DNA of 64,000 nucleotides from an uncultured Shimia sp. (GCF_947493595.1 NZ_CANLRL010000010.1:52463-116462); one strand, 5' to 3'. Shown: positions 17,481 to 26,672, counted from the stretch's first letter. Made by a program: numbers and translations. Notes: a model not told the origin generated them from the letters alone.

Positions 17481-18392
17481 ATGACCTTCCTTGCCATTCT
17501 GATCGGGCTTTTGCCCTCGTTCCTGCTCGTTGGGCTGGGTGGGCTGCTGCGCAAGCGGTTGTCGGCCAATGCGTGGCAGGGGCTCGACAAACTCAACTTC
17601 GAAATCCTGTTCCCTGCGCTGTTGTTTGTTGCGGCTAGCCAACGACCTTTGGAAGTTGCTCAGGTGGTGGGCATTGCGCCCTTGGTCTGGACGCTGTTGG
17701 CGATTGGTTTGGTCGTGGGCTTTGGCGCGCGGCGGTTTGGGCCGGAGCGGTTTTTGGATTTTGCCGGGGCGTGGCAGACCGCGTGGCGGTTCAACACCGC
17801 GCTGGCGTTTATTGCGATTGCCACCACAGATAAGGCGGACGCTGCGGTGATGGCGGTGGCGATTGGTATGGCCGTGCCGATGGCCAATGTGTTTGCCGTG
17901 AGCGCGCTGAGCCGGGGTGGCAGCTTTGGGCTGTGGGGCACCGTCAAAAAGGTAGCGCTCAATCCGTTTTTGATTGCGTCGCTGGGTGGCGTGCTGGTGG
18001 GCCTGTCAGGCTTGACGATCCCGGCGCCTGTGTTGGCGCCTTTGGAGATGCTGGCCGCAGCGGCGATCCCGATTGCCTTGATCTCAGTAGGGGCGACGAT
18101 GAACTGGGGGGCTTTGGCGCGGCTGGATGCGTTTAGCGGTATTATCTGTGCGACCAAATTGGTGGTGATGCCAGTGGCGGCAACGGTATTAGCGCTTGTC
18201 TTGGGGCTGGAGAGCGGCGTGGCGGTTGTGCTGGTGATTTGGGCGGCCTTGCCGACCGCGAGCGCGGCGCATGTGTTGGCCTCGGGCTTTGGCGCAGATC
18301 GGGAGTTGTCCGCGACACTGGTGGCGCAGACAACTTTGTTGGGGGCGATAAGCCTGCCGGTGTGGATCACTCTGGCTGAGGTGGTGTTTTAG
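17481..18392 (+). CDS. AEC family transporter (auxin efflux carrier-like)
   Basis: 303 residues, ten hydrophobic segments in two groups of five, typical of the AEC/bile-acid-sodium-symporter superfold. Visible are LPSFLLVGLGGLLRK at the N-terminus, LNFEILFPALLFVAAS, and the second-half PIALISVGATMNWGAL and WAALPTASAAHVLASGFG. Bacterial AEC proteins export or import small organic acids such as malonate or malate. The substrate here is unknown. The 3' end overlaps the convergent acetyltransferase gene by 4 bp. Confidence 0.92.
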   Translation: MTFLAILIGLLPSFLLVGLGGLLRKRLSANAWQGLDKLNFEILFPALLFVAASQRPLEVAQVVGIAPLVWTLLAIGLVVGFGARRFGPERFLDFAGAWQTAWRFNTALAFIAIATTDKADAAVMAVAIGMAVPMANVFAVSALSRGGSFGLWGTVKKVALNPFLIASLGGVLVGLSGLTIPAPVLAPLEMLAAAAIPIALISVGATMNWGALARLDAFSGIICATKLVVMPVAATVLALVLGLESGVAVVLVIWAALPTASAAHVLASGFGADRELSATLVAQTTLLGAISLPVWITLAEVVF

Positions 18393-19021
18393 ACTGCCTT
18401 AAGGGCCGTGACATCGCCTGCCATGATGGCCGGGATTGCGCGCTCGATCTTTTCTTTGGGCCAATCCCACCACGCGATGTGCAAAAGCTCTGAGATGGTG
18501 TCTTCGTCAAAGCGCTTTTTCACCACTGTGCCGGGATTGCCGGTGACGATGCCATAGGGCGGCACCGTGCCACGCACCACCGCACCTGCGCCGATGATGG
18601 CGCCATGGCCAATCTGTGCGCCGGGCAGAACCATCGCGCCATAGCCGAGCCAGACGTCGTGGCCCACCACAGTGTCGCGTTTGTCCGGTTGGTAGCCCTC
18701 TGGCACGGTCTCGCCAAAAATCGGGAAGGGGTAACAACTCAGCCCGTCCATGGCGTGGTTGGCGGAAGCGGTGATGAAGCGCACGCCGTGGGCGATTTGG
18801 CAGAACTTGCCAAGGCTGAGCCGCTCCTGGCTGAAGGGGAAGAGGTAGGGCGCGAGGTGGCTGGCCCAGTCCTCTGGTGGGGTGAAGTCGGAGGCGTAAG
18901 TGAAATCTCCGATGTCACATTTTGGATGATCGATCACCGCAGAGAGCAGCACGGTGCCGGCGTGTTTGCTGCCATCGGGCAAGGTGATCGGAAAGGCGGT
19001 TTTGGGGTCGGGAAGGGGCAT
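18389..19021 (-). CDS. Hexapeptide acetyltransferase of the Xat (CatB/Vat) type
   Basis: 210 residues. Left-handed beta-helix repeats are seen in the second half (TVVGHDVWLGYGAMVLPGAQIGHGAIIGAGAVVRGTVPPYGIVTGNPGTVVKKRF). The segment SLGKFCQIAHGVRFITASANHAMDGLSCYPFPIF carries the catalytic His of the xenobiotic acetyltransferases (NHxMDG). Members acetylate chloramphenicol or streptogramins, but many chromosomal copies have other natural substrates, so no resistance phenotype should be assumed. AGGAGG lies seven bases before the ATG. Confidence 0.9.
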   Translation of the reverse strand: MPLPDPKTAFPITLPDGSKHAGTVLLSAVIDHPKCDIGDFTYASDFTPPEDWASHLAPYLFPFSQERLSLGKFCQIAHGVRFITASANHAMDGLSCYPFPIFGETVPEGYQPDKRDTVVGHDVWLGYGAMVLPGAQIGHGAIIGAGAVVRGTVPPYGIVTGNPGTVVKKRFDEDTISELLHIAWWDWPKEKIERAIPAIMAGDVTALKAV

Positions 19022-19064
19022 GGAGCCCTCCTTGTCAAATGTCCCTCGCGCCTAAGGCCCCGGT

Positions 19065-19670
19065 TTACTGATCGGGGCGGGCGAGGGTGAAGGTGTTGTC
19101 GACCACCGCATAGTCCTTGTAGCCAAGACGGCTCAGAGGGCGGTAGGTGGTGACGTCAAAGATACCATCCACAATGCAATTGTCGCGCAGGTGTACGCCG
19201 GTCACTTCGCCGATGGCCATAAAGTTGTTCTCTCCCAGGAGAGGCACAATCTGGGTCAGGCGGCATTCCAGCGAGGCGGGCGCACCGATAAGGCGCGGGC
19301 AGTCGATGGTGTCACATTGGGCGGCTTCCAGGCCTGCGGCCACAAACTCGTCTTCGTCTTTGCCCAGCGGTCCGGACGAGATGTTCATCGCGTCGCGAAT
19401 GCTCTCTTCGACGATGTTCACGCAGAACACGCCGGTGGCGCGGATGTTGGACAGGCTGTCCTTGCCCTCGGCCTGATCGTCTTTCTTGCCGGTGGAGGCA
19501 AACATCACCTGCGGGGGATTGTCCGCAAGGGCGTTGAAAAACGAATAGGGCGCGAGGTTGCGCACGCCGTTTGCGTCCTGGGTGGAGACCCAAGCGATCG
19601 GGCGCGGGCTGACAATGGCTTTGAACGGGTTGTGCGGCAGGCCGTGGCCGTCTTTTGGCTGATAGAACAT
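19065..19670 (-). CDS. Flavin reductase-like domain protein
   Basis: 201 residues from the ATG at 19670, which has GGAG eight bases upstream; a longer in-frame start at 19712 has no such site. The flavin reductase-like (DIM6/NTAB) split-barrel family binds FMN. Typical are FKAIVSPRPIAWVSTQDANGVRNLAPYSFFNALADNPPQVMF and the later FCVNIVEE and MAIGEVTGVHL segments. The partner oxygenase, if any, is not encoded next to it. It is cytoplasmic. Confidence 0.9.
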   Translation of the reverse strand: MFYQPKDGHGLPHNPFKAIVSPRPIAWVSTQDANGVRNLAPYSFFNALADNPPQVMFASTGKKDDQAEGKDSLSNIRATGVFCVNIVEESIRDAMNISSGPLGKDEDEFVAAGLEAAQCDTIDCPRLIGAPASLECRLTQIVPLLGENNFMAIGEVTGVHLRDNCIVDGIFDVTTYRPLSRLGYKDYAVVDNTFTLARPDQ

Positions 19671-19761
19671 CGGACTGACTCCATATTGGTTTGCAGGCAG
19701 TCCTAGCGCCATGTTAGGGGCGATGAAACCGCAAAATGAACGACGGGCATGAGGCGCGCAG

Positions 19762-20247
19762 GTGATTACGCTAGCTGTGGAAACCGGTGAAGATTGGTGG
19801 GAAGTGGAGGCGCTTTATGACCTCTGCTTTGCGCCGGGGCGTGAGGCGCTGTCTTCGTACCGTTTGCGGGATGGTGTGGACCCTGTGGCGGGGTTGTCGC
19901 TTGTCGCGCGGGATGCTGACGGTATCTTGGCCGGAGCGATCCGGTATTGGCCCGTTCGGATTGGCGCTGTGACGGCGTTGTTGCTGGGGCCAGTGGCCGT
20001 GCACCCGACGCATCAGGGCGAAGGCTTGGGCGGTTTGCTGATCGAGGACAGCTTGCAGCGGGCGCAGCCTTTGGGCTGGGCGCGGGTGATGTTGGTGGGC
20101 GATGCGCCGTATTATCGGCGGTTTGGCTTTGAGAAGCTGGTGGGCGTGGTGATGCCGCCGCCGACCAATCCCGAGCGGGTGCTGGGCCGGGCGCTTGTAG
20201 AGGGCGCTTGGGACGGTGTTGTTGGGGATGTGGAGAGTGTGGGGTAG
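19762..20247 (+). CDS. GNAT N-acetyltransferase (YhbS-like)
   Basis: 161 residues from a GTG. The acetyl-CoA site reads LLLGPVAVHPTHQGEGLGGLLIEDSL, followed by GWARVMLVGDAPYYRRFGFEKL, the YhbS-type pattern. The substrate is unknown. It starts divergently from the flavin reductase-like gene, with an 91-bp spacer. Confidence 0.88.
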   Translation: MITLAVETGEDWWEVEALYDLCFAPGREALSSYRLRDGVDPVAGLSLVARDADGILAGAIRYWPVRIGAVTALLLGPVAVHPTHQGEGLGGLLIEDSLQRAQPLGWARVMLVGDAPYYRRFGFEKLVGVVMPPPTNPERVLGRALVEGAWDGVVGDVESVG

Positions 20248-20347
20248 GGCACCGACTTGGGCTTAGCTTCCCTGCACTATTGGCACACCAATGACCGCAT
20301 TGCTGCATTCCTCAAAAGATTATTTTCAAACGAAAAGGTATGCCGAA

Positions 20348-21013
20348 ATGGCTCATGAAAAAGTCTGGGACTCATGCTTTCTTTCAGACCCTGAGGCTGG
20401 GGTTTATGTGAGCTTCCATTTACCTGGCCATGATGGGAAGGCAATTTCCCTCGAGCAAACAGCTGATCTTGCCCAAAGGTACGGCTTCGTTTTACCTGGG
20501 GAGATACGAAATTCACCGCAAGATATTCGCGTCGAAGAATACCCAGATTACATGTATCCCACCTATCAAGAAGGCGTTTCTCTTGACCAGATGCGGGATG
20601 TTTTTAAGGGAAGGAACGGTTTGGTTGTCCTATCCGGCGCCATGTTTGATTTGCTTCAAAAGTTTAACCTCGGGGCCACTCGGCTAAAGGCCATTCCTTT
20701 TAGAGAGACTGATCAAGCGACGCCTGTTGATGGGCGCTGGTACTTTTTACATTTCCGGGAAAATCGAAATTGCTTGGTGCCGGAAAAATCCACCGGCGTG
20801 GAGCCAACCCCTAACGGCCATCGCTGGCGAATTGAGACTGACAACAAGTACCGGCTTTGTGTCGATCCTAGCGTGGCTGGTGAATTGGACCTGTGGCGCG
20901 ATAGCCGTGCGACTGATGTGATATTCCTCTCTGACAGATTAAAAGAAGCCATCGATGGAGCTGGCCTTGTGATCAAGGGCGACAGCAAATTCCGCGAGTG
21001 CCTCATTGATTGA
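20348..21013 (+). CDS. Imm11-like (DUF1629) orphan protein
   Basis: 221 residues from the ATG at 20348, which has AAAAGG nine bases upstream; an in-frame ATG at 20291 is possible. The C-terminal segment DLWRDSRATDVIFLSDRLKEAIDGAGLVIKG resembles the Imm11/DUF1629 family, immunity proteins of contact-dependent or polymorphic toxin systems. No toxin gene lies beside it. The gene and its 200-bp downstream spacer look richer in A and T than the flanking genes, which suggests horizontal gain. The family call rests on pattern recognition only. Confidence 0.65.
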   Translation: MAHEKVWDSCFLSDPEAGVYVSFHLPGHDGKAISLEQTADLAQRYGFVLPGEIRNSPQDIRVEEYPDYMYPTYQEGVSLDQMRDVFKGRNGLVVLSGAMFDLLQKFNLGATRLKAIPFRETDQATPVDGRWYFLHFRENRNCLVPEKSTGVEPTPNGHRWRIETDNKYRLCVDPSVAGELDLWRDSRATDVIFLSDRLKEAIDGAGLVIKGDSKFRECLID

Positions 21014-21147
21014 ATGCGCAACTAATCATACCAAGTCGCGTCAAGAACCAGCCAATTTTGCGCTGAGCGTACATTCGAAACTGTGTGCGGCGATCAGCAG
21101 TGGGGCTCAACGCTGCTTTTGTTCGCCTCGTTCTGATCAATCAATAG

Positions 21148-21162
21148 TTAAGGCATTTTTAA
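21148..21162 (+). promoter_or_regulatory. CtrA-type site upstream of the EcsC-like gene
   Basis: TTAA-GGCATTT-TTAA matches the CtrA consensus TTAA-N7-TTAA. It lies 57 bp before the ATG at 21219. The surrounding spacer is AT-rich, so a chance match is more likely here than in the GC-rich parts. Confidence 0.4.
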
Positions 21163-21218
21163 GTGGGACTGCTTCGCTCGGCGGTTGAACAATCGCCCTT
21201 TGCCCTTACCTCTTACCC

Positions 21219-21986
21219 ATGACCCAAATCGAGATTTTGCCGGACATTCCGGACCGTGAGATTGACGTAAATTCTGAATTGGATGCGCTGGCCAAGCGTT
21301 ATGGCGGGGCCAGTGGGCTGGGCATGAAGGTGCTGGGCGTGTTGGGCATGCCGGTGTCTGGCTTGCTCAAGACTCTGCCCAATGAAGTGCAGGATGGGTT
21401 AGGTGGGGCCACGGAGGTGGCTTTGATGCAGGCCGTCAAATGGGCGGATGGCAGCCGGGGTTTGGTGAAAGATCAGCCGGATTGGATCAACGCATCCATA
21501 ACAGCAGCGCTGGGCGCAGCTGGGGGTGTAGGCGGTGTGACGTCTTCGCTGGCGGAATTGCCGATTACGATCACTGTATTGCTGCGCGCTATTCAGGGCG
21601 TGGCGGTGCAATATGGGTTTGATCCCAGCCATGAGAGCGTGCGGTTTGACTGTGTGCGCGTGTTGGCCGCGAATGGGCCGTTTGAGGAAGATCGCGGCGC
21701 GGATCTGGCGATGTTGGAACAGCGGGCCGGATTGGCGATGGGTGGCACCAAATGGATCAGCACGGTGATTGTGCCCAAGCTGGCGCCGGTGTTGGGGCAG
21801 AAGCTGGCGGCGCAGATGGTGCCGGTGATTGGCGCGGCGGCGGGCGCGGCGACAAATTACGCCTATACCAGCTATTATCAGGACATCGCGCATGTGCATT
21901 TTGGCCTGCGCAAGCTGGCCGTGGAGGCGGATGTGTCGCCGGAGGTGTTGGTCGACAGGATGCGCAAGCGTTTGGGGAAAGAGTAG
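21219..21986 (+). CDS. EcsC family protein
   Basis: 255 residues. EcsC-domain proteins are poorly characterised; in Bacillus EcsC accompanies the EcsAB ABC transporter, which is not present here. Features are a hydrophobic Gly/Ala-rich centre (SITAALGAAGGVGGVTSSLAELPITITVLLRAIQGVAVQYGFDP), the family marker TKWISTVIVPKLAPVLGQKLAAQMVPVIGAAAGAATNYAYT, and a terminal helix containing AHVHFGLRKLA. It may associate with the membrane. It stands alone and converges on ptsP. Confidence 0.88.
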   Translation: MTQIEILPDIPDREIDVNSELDALAKRYGGASGLGMKVLGVLGMPVSGLLKTLPNEVQDGLGGATEVALMQAVKWADGSRGLVKDQPDWINASITAALGAAGGVGGVTSSLAELPITITVLLRAIQGVAVQYGFDPSHESVRFDCVRVLAANGPFEEDRGADLAMLEQRAGLAMGGTKWISTVIVPKLAPVLGQKLAAQMVPVIGAAAGAATNYAYTSYYQDIAHVHFGLRKLAVEADVSPEVLVDRMRKRLGKE

Positions 21987-22007
21987 CCGGGCGACCGGCC
22001 ACTTCCG

Positions 22008-24251
22008 TCAGCTGCTGCTGCGCAGATATTCCATCACATCGGGGCGCACGGATTGCTCGCCACGTTCTCGCGCGGCGTGGATCACACGGCGCAGCTCTCC
22101 CAGATCGACCCGTCGGATCAGGCTTTTTACCGGGCCAATGGAGGCCGGGCGCATCGAGAGATTGCGCAGGCCCATGGCAGCGAGACAGACAGCCTCAATC
22201 GGGCGGCCCGCGTCTTCGCCGCAGAAACTGAGTGGCGTGCCGGTGTCGATGCAGCGGTTCACGATGCCTTCCAGGAAGGTCAAAAAGCTGACGTTGAGCG
22301 TGTCATAACGGCGGCGCACGCGTTCGTTTTCGCGATCAGCCGCAAAGAAGAACTGTTTCAGGTCGTTGCCGCCAATGGAGAGGAAATCGACCTCTTCGTA
22401 GAATTTCTTGGGGGCAAACCCCAAGGACGGGGTTTCCAGCATGGCGCCCACCTCGATCTCCGACGGCAGCGGGTGACCAAGGATCGTCTCACGCTCAATG
22501 GCTTTATCGACCTCGGCCTTGGCGGCGGTGTATTCTTCATATTGCGCGATGAAGGGGAACATGATGGTCAGTGGGCGGCCATTGGCAGCCCTCAGCAGCG
22601 CCTGAAGCTGCATGCGCATCACGCCGGGTTTGTCCAAGGCCACACGGACCGCGCGCCAACCAAGCGCCGGGTTGGGCTCATCCTGTGGGGCCATGTAGGG
22701 CAGGACTTTGTCCGAGCCGATGTCGAGCGTGCGGAACACCACACGTTTGCCTGCGGCTGCGTCCATAACTCGGGCATAAAGCTGCGCCAGCTCGGTGCGT
22801 TTGGGCATTTGGTTGCGGATCAGGAATTGCAGCTCGGTGCGGAACAGGCCAACACCTTCCGCGCCGGAGGATTCTAGCGACGGCAAGTCCGCCATCAGGC
22901 CAGCGTTCATTGTCAGATGCACCACCGCGCCGTCGCGGCTTTTGGCCTCTTTGTCGCGGATGCTGGCGTAGCGTTCCTGCGCCTTTGCGGCCATGGCGAT
23001 TTTGTCGCGGAAGGCGGTTACAACCGTGTCGTCCGGGCGCAGGTGCACGATGCCCTGATCGCCATCAACCATGATGTGGTCGCCATTTAGAGCTTCGGTG
23101 GTGATTTTATCGGCGTGGATGACCAGTGGGATCGCCAGTGCGCGGGCCACGATGGCGGCGTGGCTGCCGACAGAGCCTTCTTCCAGCACGATGCCTTTGA
23201 GTTTTCGGCCATATTCCAGCAACTCGCCGGGGCCGATGTTGCGGGCGATCAGGATCGGGTCAGACGGCATATCTGCACCGGTCTCGCTGCCTTGGCCGGT
23301 CAGAATGCGCAGTAGGCGGTTTGAGAGATCGTCGAGATCATGCAGGCGTTCGCGCAGATATTGGTCGGTGACCTGCTCCATGCGGGCGCGGGCGGTGGAT
23401 TGTTCTTTCTCCACAGCGGCTTCAGCGGACAGACCGCGGGCGATGTCCTGCTCCATGCGCTTCATCCAGCCCTTGGAGTTGGCAAACATGCGGTAGGCTT
23501 CGAGCACTTCGAGCTGTTCTTTGTCGCCGCGTTTGGCGCCATCAAGCATCTTGTCGACACCGACGCGCAGCTCTTCGATTGCGTCATTCAGGCGGGTGAG
23601 CTCAACATCGGGATCATCCGCCACCGGATTGGTCACAACCACACGGGGTTCATGCAGCCAGACATGGCCTTCGGAGGCGCCTTCCTGCCCGGAGGTGCCA
23701 CGAAAGAGTTCGGATTGCTGGTGCAGCGCGCTCATCGCGGCGCCTTCGCCGATAAAAGCGCCGAGTTCGGTCATTTCAGCCAGCACCATGGCGACCACTT
23801 CCAGGGCGTAAACCTCATCCGGAGAATAGCCGCGTTTGTCTTTGGACTGCACCACAAGCACACCAAGGTTGTCGCCCAAGCGCTGAACCGGCACGCCACA
23901 GAAGCTGGAATAGATCTCTTCGCCGGTTTCCGGCATGTAGCGAAACCCTTTGGCGCTGGGCGCGTCGTCGGTGTTCACCACTTTGGAGGTGCGCGCCACG
24001 CGGCCCACAAGGCCTTCGCCAACCCGCATCCGCGTTTGGTGCACCGCTGCCGCATTCAAGCCTTCGGTGGCGCAGAGCTCCAAGGTTTCTTCGTCACGAA
24101 ACAGATAGATCGAGCACACCTCTGTGCCCATTGATGTGGCAATCAGATGGGTGATTTTATCCAGACGCTCCTGCCCGGCGCTGTCCTCGGCCAAGGCATC
24201 GCGCAGGCGCCCCAGAAGTTTGCGGCTCTCGGTCTCGGTTTTTTGCACCAT
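22008..24251 (-). CDS. ptsP: Phosphoenolpyruvate-protein phosphotransferase PtsP (EI-Ntr)
   Basis: 747 residues. PtsP is enzyme I of the nitrogen-related phosphotransferase system, passing phosphate from PEP to NPr and EIIA-Ntr. An N-terminal GAF domain covers about residues 1-160 (IATSMGTEVCSIYLF). The phospho-histidine is His364 in GSVGSHAAIVARALAIPLV. The C-terminal PEP-binding TIM barrel shows GVGLFRTELQFLIR, MLETPSLGFAPKKF and SIGGNDLKQFFFAADRENERV. In alphaproteobacteria this pathway senses nitrogen and metabolic state. It lies downstream of lysC on the same strand, but a lysC terminator and a 321-bp spacer separate them. Confidence 0.96.
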   Translation of the reverse strand: MVQKTETESRKLLGRLRDALAEDSAGQERLDKITHLIATSMGTEVCSIYLFRDEETLELCATEGLNAAAVHQTRMRVGEGLVGRVARTSKVVNTDDAPSAKGFRYMPETGEEIYSSFCGVPVQRLGDNLGVLVVQSKDKRGYSPDEVYALEVVAMVLAEMTELGAFIGEGAAMSALHQQSELFRGTSGQEGASEGHVWLHEPRVVVTNPVADDPDVELTRLNDAIEELRVGVDKMLDGAKRGDKEQLEVLEAYRMFANSKGWMKRMEQDIARGLSAEAAVEKEQSTARARMEQVTDQYLRERLHDLDDLSNRLLRILTGQGSETGADMPSDPILIARNIGPGELLEYGRKLKGIVLEEGSVGSHAAIVARALAIPLVIHADKITTEALNGDHIMVDGDQGIVHLRPDDTVVTAFRDKIAMAAKAQERYASIRDKEAKSRDGAVVHLTMNAGLMADLPSLESSGAEGVGLFRTELQFLIRNQMPKRTELAQLYARVMDAAAGKRVVFRTLDIGSDKVLPYMAPQDEPNPALGWRAVRVALDKPGVMRMQLQALLRAANGRPLTIMFPFIAQYEEYTAAKAEVDKAIERETILGHPLPSEIEVGAMLETPSLGFAPKKFYEEVDFLSIGGNDLKQFFFAADRENERVRRRYDTLNVSFLTFLEGIVNRCIDTGTPLSFCGEDAGRPIEAVCLAAMGLRNLSMRPASIGPVKSLIRRVDLGELRRVIHAARERGEQSVRPDVMEYLRSSS

Positions 24252-24521
24252 CTGAGGTGGGGTCCTTGTCGCTACTCGGGGCCAAATAGATCACAACAAC
24301 CGTGGAATCAAAACGGTTTATGCAGATGCCTTGGCGGCAATAATACGCCGCGATGCAGCGTTTTGTGTGAAGAAAATTCGAAAGTATTGGTTTGCGCCAT
24401 AAAACGCAGGAGTTTCTTTGAAAGGCTTGGTTTTCTGCGGTGTAGCAAGTGCTTTGGGTAGTAGGGGCGGGGGCGCTGCGGTGAGAGGCAATATGCCGCA
24501 AAAACAGGCATTTTGGGTCCG
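24252..24521. other. Non-coding spacer between ptsP and lysC
   Basis: About 270 bp upstream of ptsP (minus strand) contain no convincing gene. Short A/T runs and small repeats such as ATGCCGCAAAAACAGGCAT are visible. The ptsP promoter should be here, but no clear -35/-10 pair was picked out. Confidence 0.5.
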
Positions 24522-24555
24522 CAAAGAAAAACGCGCGGCTGGAGGGCCGCGCGTT
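24522..24555 (-). terminator. Intrinsic terminator after lysC
   Basis: A perfect 10-bp stem (AACGCGCGGC with GCCGCGCGTT) around a 6-base loop is followed on the minus strand by TTTTTCTTTG. It starts 18 bp after the lysC stop. Confidence 0.9.
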
Positions 24556-24572
24556 GGAAAATCAAAGGCTGA

Positions 24573-25811
24573 TTAGCCGGCTTTTTCCAGCTCAAAGGCG
24601 TCGTGCAGCGACTGCACCGCCAGTTCCATATATTTGCGGTCAATCAACACGGAGATTTTGATCTCCGAGGTGGTGATGACTTTGATGTTCACGCCTTCGT
24701 CAGAGAGCACTTTGAACATCTTGGCCGCCACACCGGACTGCGACCGCATGCCGATGCCCACCACGGAGACCTTGGAGACGTCTTCGTCGATCACCAGCTC
24801 AGCAAAGTTCAAGCCGCCGGAGGACTTAAGCTCGTCCAGTGCGGTCTCGGCCCGTTTCACCTGATCGGTGGGCAGGGAATAGGTCATGTCTGTGCGGCCA
24901 TCCTCAGAGATGTTTTGCACAATCATGTCGACGTTCACGCCAGCATCGCTGAGGCAGCCAAAGATGATGGAGGCGATGCCGGGGCGGTCCGCCACGGACA
25001 GCAGGGTCATTTTGGCTTCGTCGCGGGAGTAGGCCACACCGGCCACAACATTGGATTCCATGATTTCCTCCTCATCGCAGACCAGCGTACCGGCCTCGTC
25101 GGATTGTTCTTCAAAAGAGCTGAGCACGCGCAGTTTCACTTTGTAGCGCATGGCAAGCTCGACAGAGCGTGTTTGCAGGACTTTGGCGCCCAGAGAAGCC
25201 AGTTCCAGCATTTCTTCAAAGGCAATTTTGTCCAGCTTGCGCGCTTTGGCGCAGATGCGTGGGTCAGTGGTGTAGACGCCGTCCACATCGGTGTAGATGT
25301 CGCAGCGCTCAGCCCCAAAGGCGGCGGCAAAAGCCACGGCGGTGGTGTCAGAGCCACCGCGACCCAGCGTGGTGATGCGGCCTTCCTCAGAGATGCCCTG
25401 GAAGCCGGCGACCACAGCCACGCGCATGCCTTCGCCAAATTTGGCGTTGAGGTTGTCGGTTGGGATCTCTTCGATCCGGGCCTGGCTGTGGGCGGAGGTG
25501 GTTTTTAGTGGCACCTGCCAGCCTTGCCAGCTGCGCGCGGGCACATCCATCTCCTGCAGGGTCAGCGCCATCAGGCCCGCGGTGACGTTTTCACCGGAGC
25601 TGACAATGGCGTCATATTCGCGGGCGTCATAGAGGGGGGATGTTTCATCCACATAACCAACAAGCTTGTTGGTTTCACCGGACATGGCGGAAACAATGAC
25701 AATCACGTCATAGCCTTTGGCCACCTCAACCCCAACGCGCTTGGCGGCGCGGCGGATGCGGTCCAGGTTGGCGACAGAGGTGCCGCCAAATTTCATCACA
25801 AGTACGGGCAT
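24573..25811 (-). CDS. lysC: Aspartate kinase
   Basis: 412 residues, a monofunctional aspartokinase that opens the lysine, threonine and methionine pathway. The N-terminus reads MPVLVMKFGGTSVANLDRIR with the KFGGTS catalytic motif. FQGISEEGRITTLGRGGSDTTAVAFAAA and CDIYTDVDGVYTTDPRI are the nucleotide and aspartate sites. Two C-terminal ACT domains (from about residue 265) give feedback control (MTLLSVADRPGIASIIFGCLSDAGVNVDMI and VSVVGIGMRSQSGVAAKMFKVLSDEGVNIKVI). No lysine riboswitch or leader peptide is seen upstream. thrC of the same pathway lies 17 kb away in this window. Confidence 0.98.
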   Translation of the reverse strand: MPVLVMKFGGTSVANLDRIRRAAKRVGVEVAKGYDVIVIVSAMSGETNKLVGYVDETSPLYDAREYDAIVSSGENVTAGLMALTLQEMDVPARSWQGWQVPLKTTSAHSQARIEEIPTDNLNAKFGEGMRVAVVAGFQGISEEGRITTLGRGGSDTTAVAFAAAFGAERCDIYTDVDGVYTTDPRICAKARKLDKIAFEEMLELASLGAKVLQTRSVELAMRYKVKLRVLSSFEEQSDEAGTLVCDEEEIMESNVVAGVAYSRDEAKMTLLSVADRPGIASIIFGCLSDAGVNVDMIVQNISEDGRTDMTYSLPTDQVKRAETALDELKSSGGLNFAELVIDEDVSKVSVVGIGMRSQSGVAAKMFKVLSDEGVNIKVITTSEIKISVLIDRKYMELAVQSLHDAFELEKAG

Positions 25812-25933
25812 GGCGCGTCCTTAGTTCGTAAGTCGCAGGCGGTTTACGCGCTTGGGGCCGTCGAAGCAAGGCAGATTGGCGCGGCAGGGCGGCGCATGTG
25901 GCGGCGGCGCAAGGCTTGAGGCCAAGGGGAGAG

Positions 25934-25986
25934 GAGGGGCCAGCCCCTCCGGAGCACGATGTGTGCCACCTCCCCGGGATATTTGG
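25934..25986 (+). repeat. Palindromic intergenic repeat, copy C
   Basis: GAGGGGC-CA-GCCCCTC, a small GCAC/GTGC hairpin, then CCCCGGGATATTTGG. It follows the same plan as the elements at 9700 and 12110 but with altered stems. It lies between lysC and the SDR gene, 3' of the SDR gene and in the opposite orientation. Confidence 0.65.
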
Positions 25987-26003
25987 CGACAGTGAATGTT
26001 GGG

Positions 26004-26648
26004 TTACACAGGGTGGGCGCGGCCGTCCCAGGTTTCAAAGCAGCCGGTGGTGTCAAGGTTCAGGGCGTGGAATCGTTCGACCAAGCCGGTGGCGGACTCA
26101 GCCACCGTGATGTCGCCGCTGTCGCCGCCCATATCGGTTTTCACCCAGCCGGGGTGATAGATGCCGACGGCGATGCCGATGTGTTTGAGGTCTTGTGCCA
26201 GATTGAGGCCGAGGTTCAGCGCGGCCGCCTTGGATGCGCGGTAGATGTAGCCGCCACCGCCGACTTTGGTGGAGGAGCCCATTTGCGACGAGATGATCGC
26301 GATTTTGGGGTTTGGGGCCAGCTGCAGGTTGGGCAGCAGGTTTTGCACGGTCAAAAACACGCCGGTGACATTGGCGGCAAAGGTTTTGGCCCAGAGATCC
26401 GGCGCATAGCCGTCTGCGAGGTTCTGGCCTTTGTCCAGAAACACGCCGGCGTTGCAGACCAGCAGGTCAACGGGTTGGGTGTCCAGCGTCTGTGCCATGG
26501 CGCGTTGGCTCTCTGCATCGGTCACGTCCAGTTTCAGGCATTCGCCGCCTGTGCGGCTGGTGCCGGTGACGTGATGGCCTTGAGCGCGCAGCGTTTGATC
26601 AAGCGCCAGTCCTATGCCGCGGTTGGCGCCGGTGATGAGGACATGCAT
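26004..26648 (-). CDS. Short-chain dehydrogenase/reductase
   Basis: 214 residues of classical SDR type. The nucleotide site is TGANRGIGLALD near the N-terminus; CNAG is present at LLVCNAGVFLDKG. The catalytic Tyr and Lys are in YIYRASKAAALNLGLNLA, with the Ser in SSQMGS just before. The substrate is unknown. It resembles the C-factor/CsgA-like small SDRs. The DUF1178 gene lies 24 bp upstream on the same strand, so the two probably share a transcript. Confidence 0.92.
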   Translation of the reverse strand: MHVLITGANRGIGLALDQTLRAQGHHVTGTSRTGGECLKLDVTDAESQRAMAQTLDTQPVDLLVCNAGVFLDKGQNLADGYAPDLWAKTFAANVTGVFLTVQNLLPNLQLAPNPKIAIISSQMGSSTKVGGGGYIYRASKAAALNLGLNLAQDLKHIGIAVGIYHPGWVKTDMGGDSGDITVAESATGLVERFHALNLDTTGCFETWDGRAHPV

Positions 26649-26672
26649 GGGCGGGCTCCTATTAGTGTGAGA

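Noticed and set aside
18389..19021. Calling the hexapeptide acetyltransferase a chloramphenicol resistance gene
   Set aside because: The Xat family contains many enzymes without resistance function and there is no mobile context; only the family is assigned.
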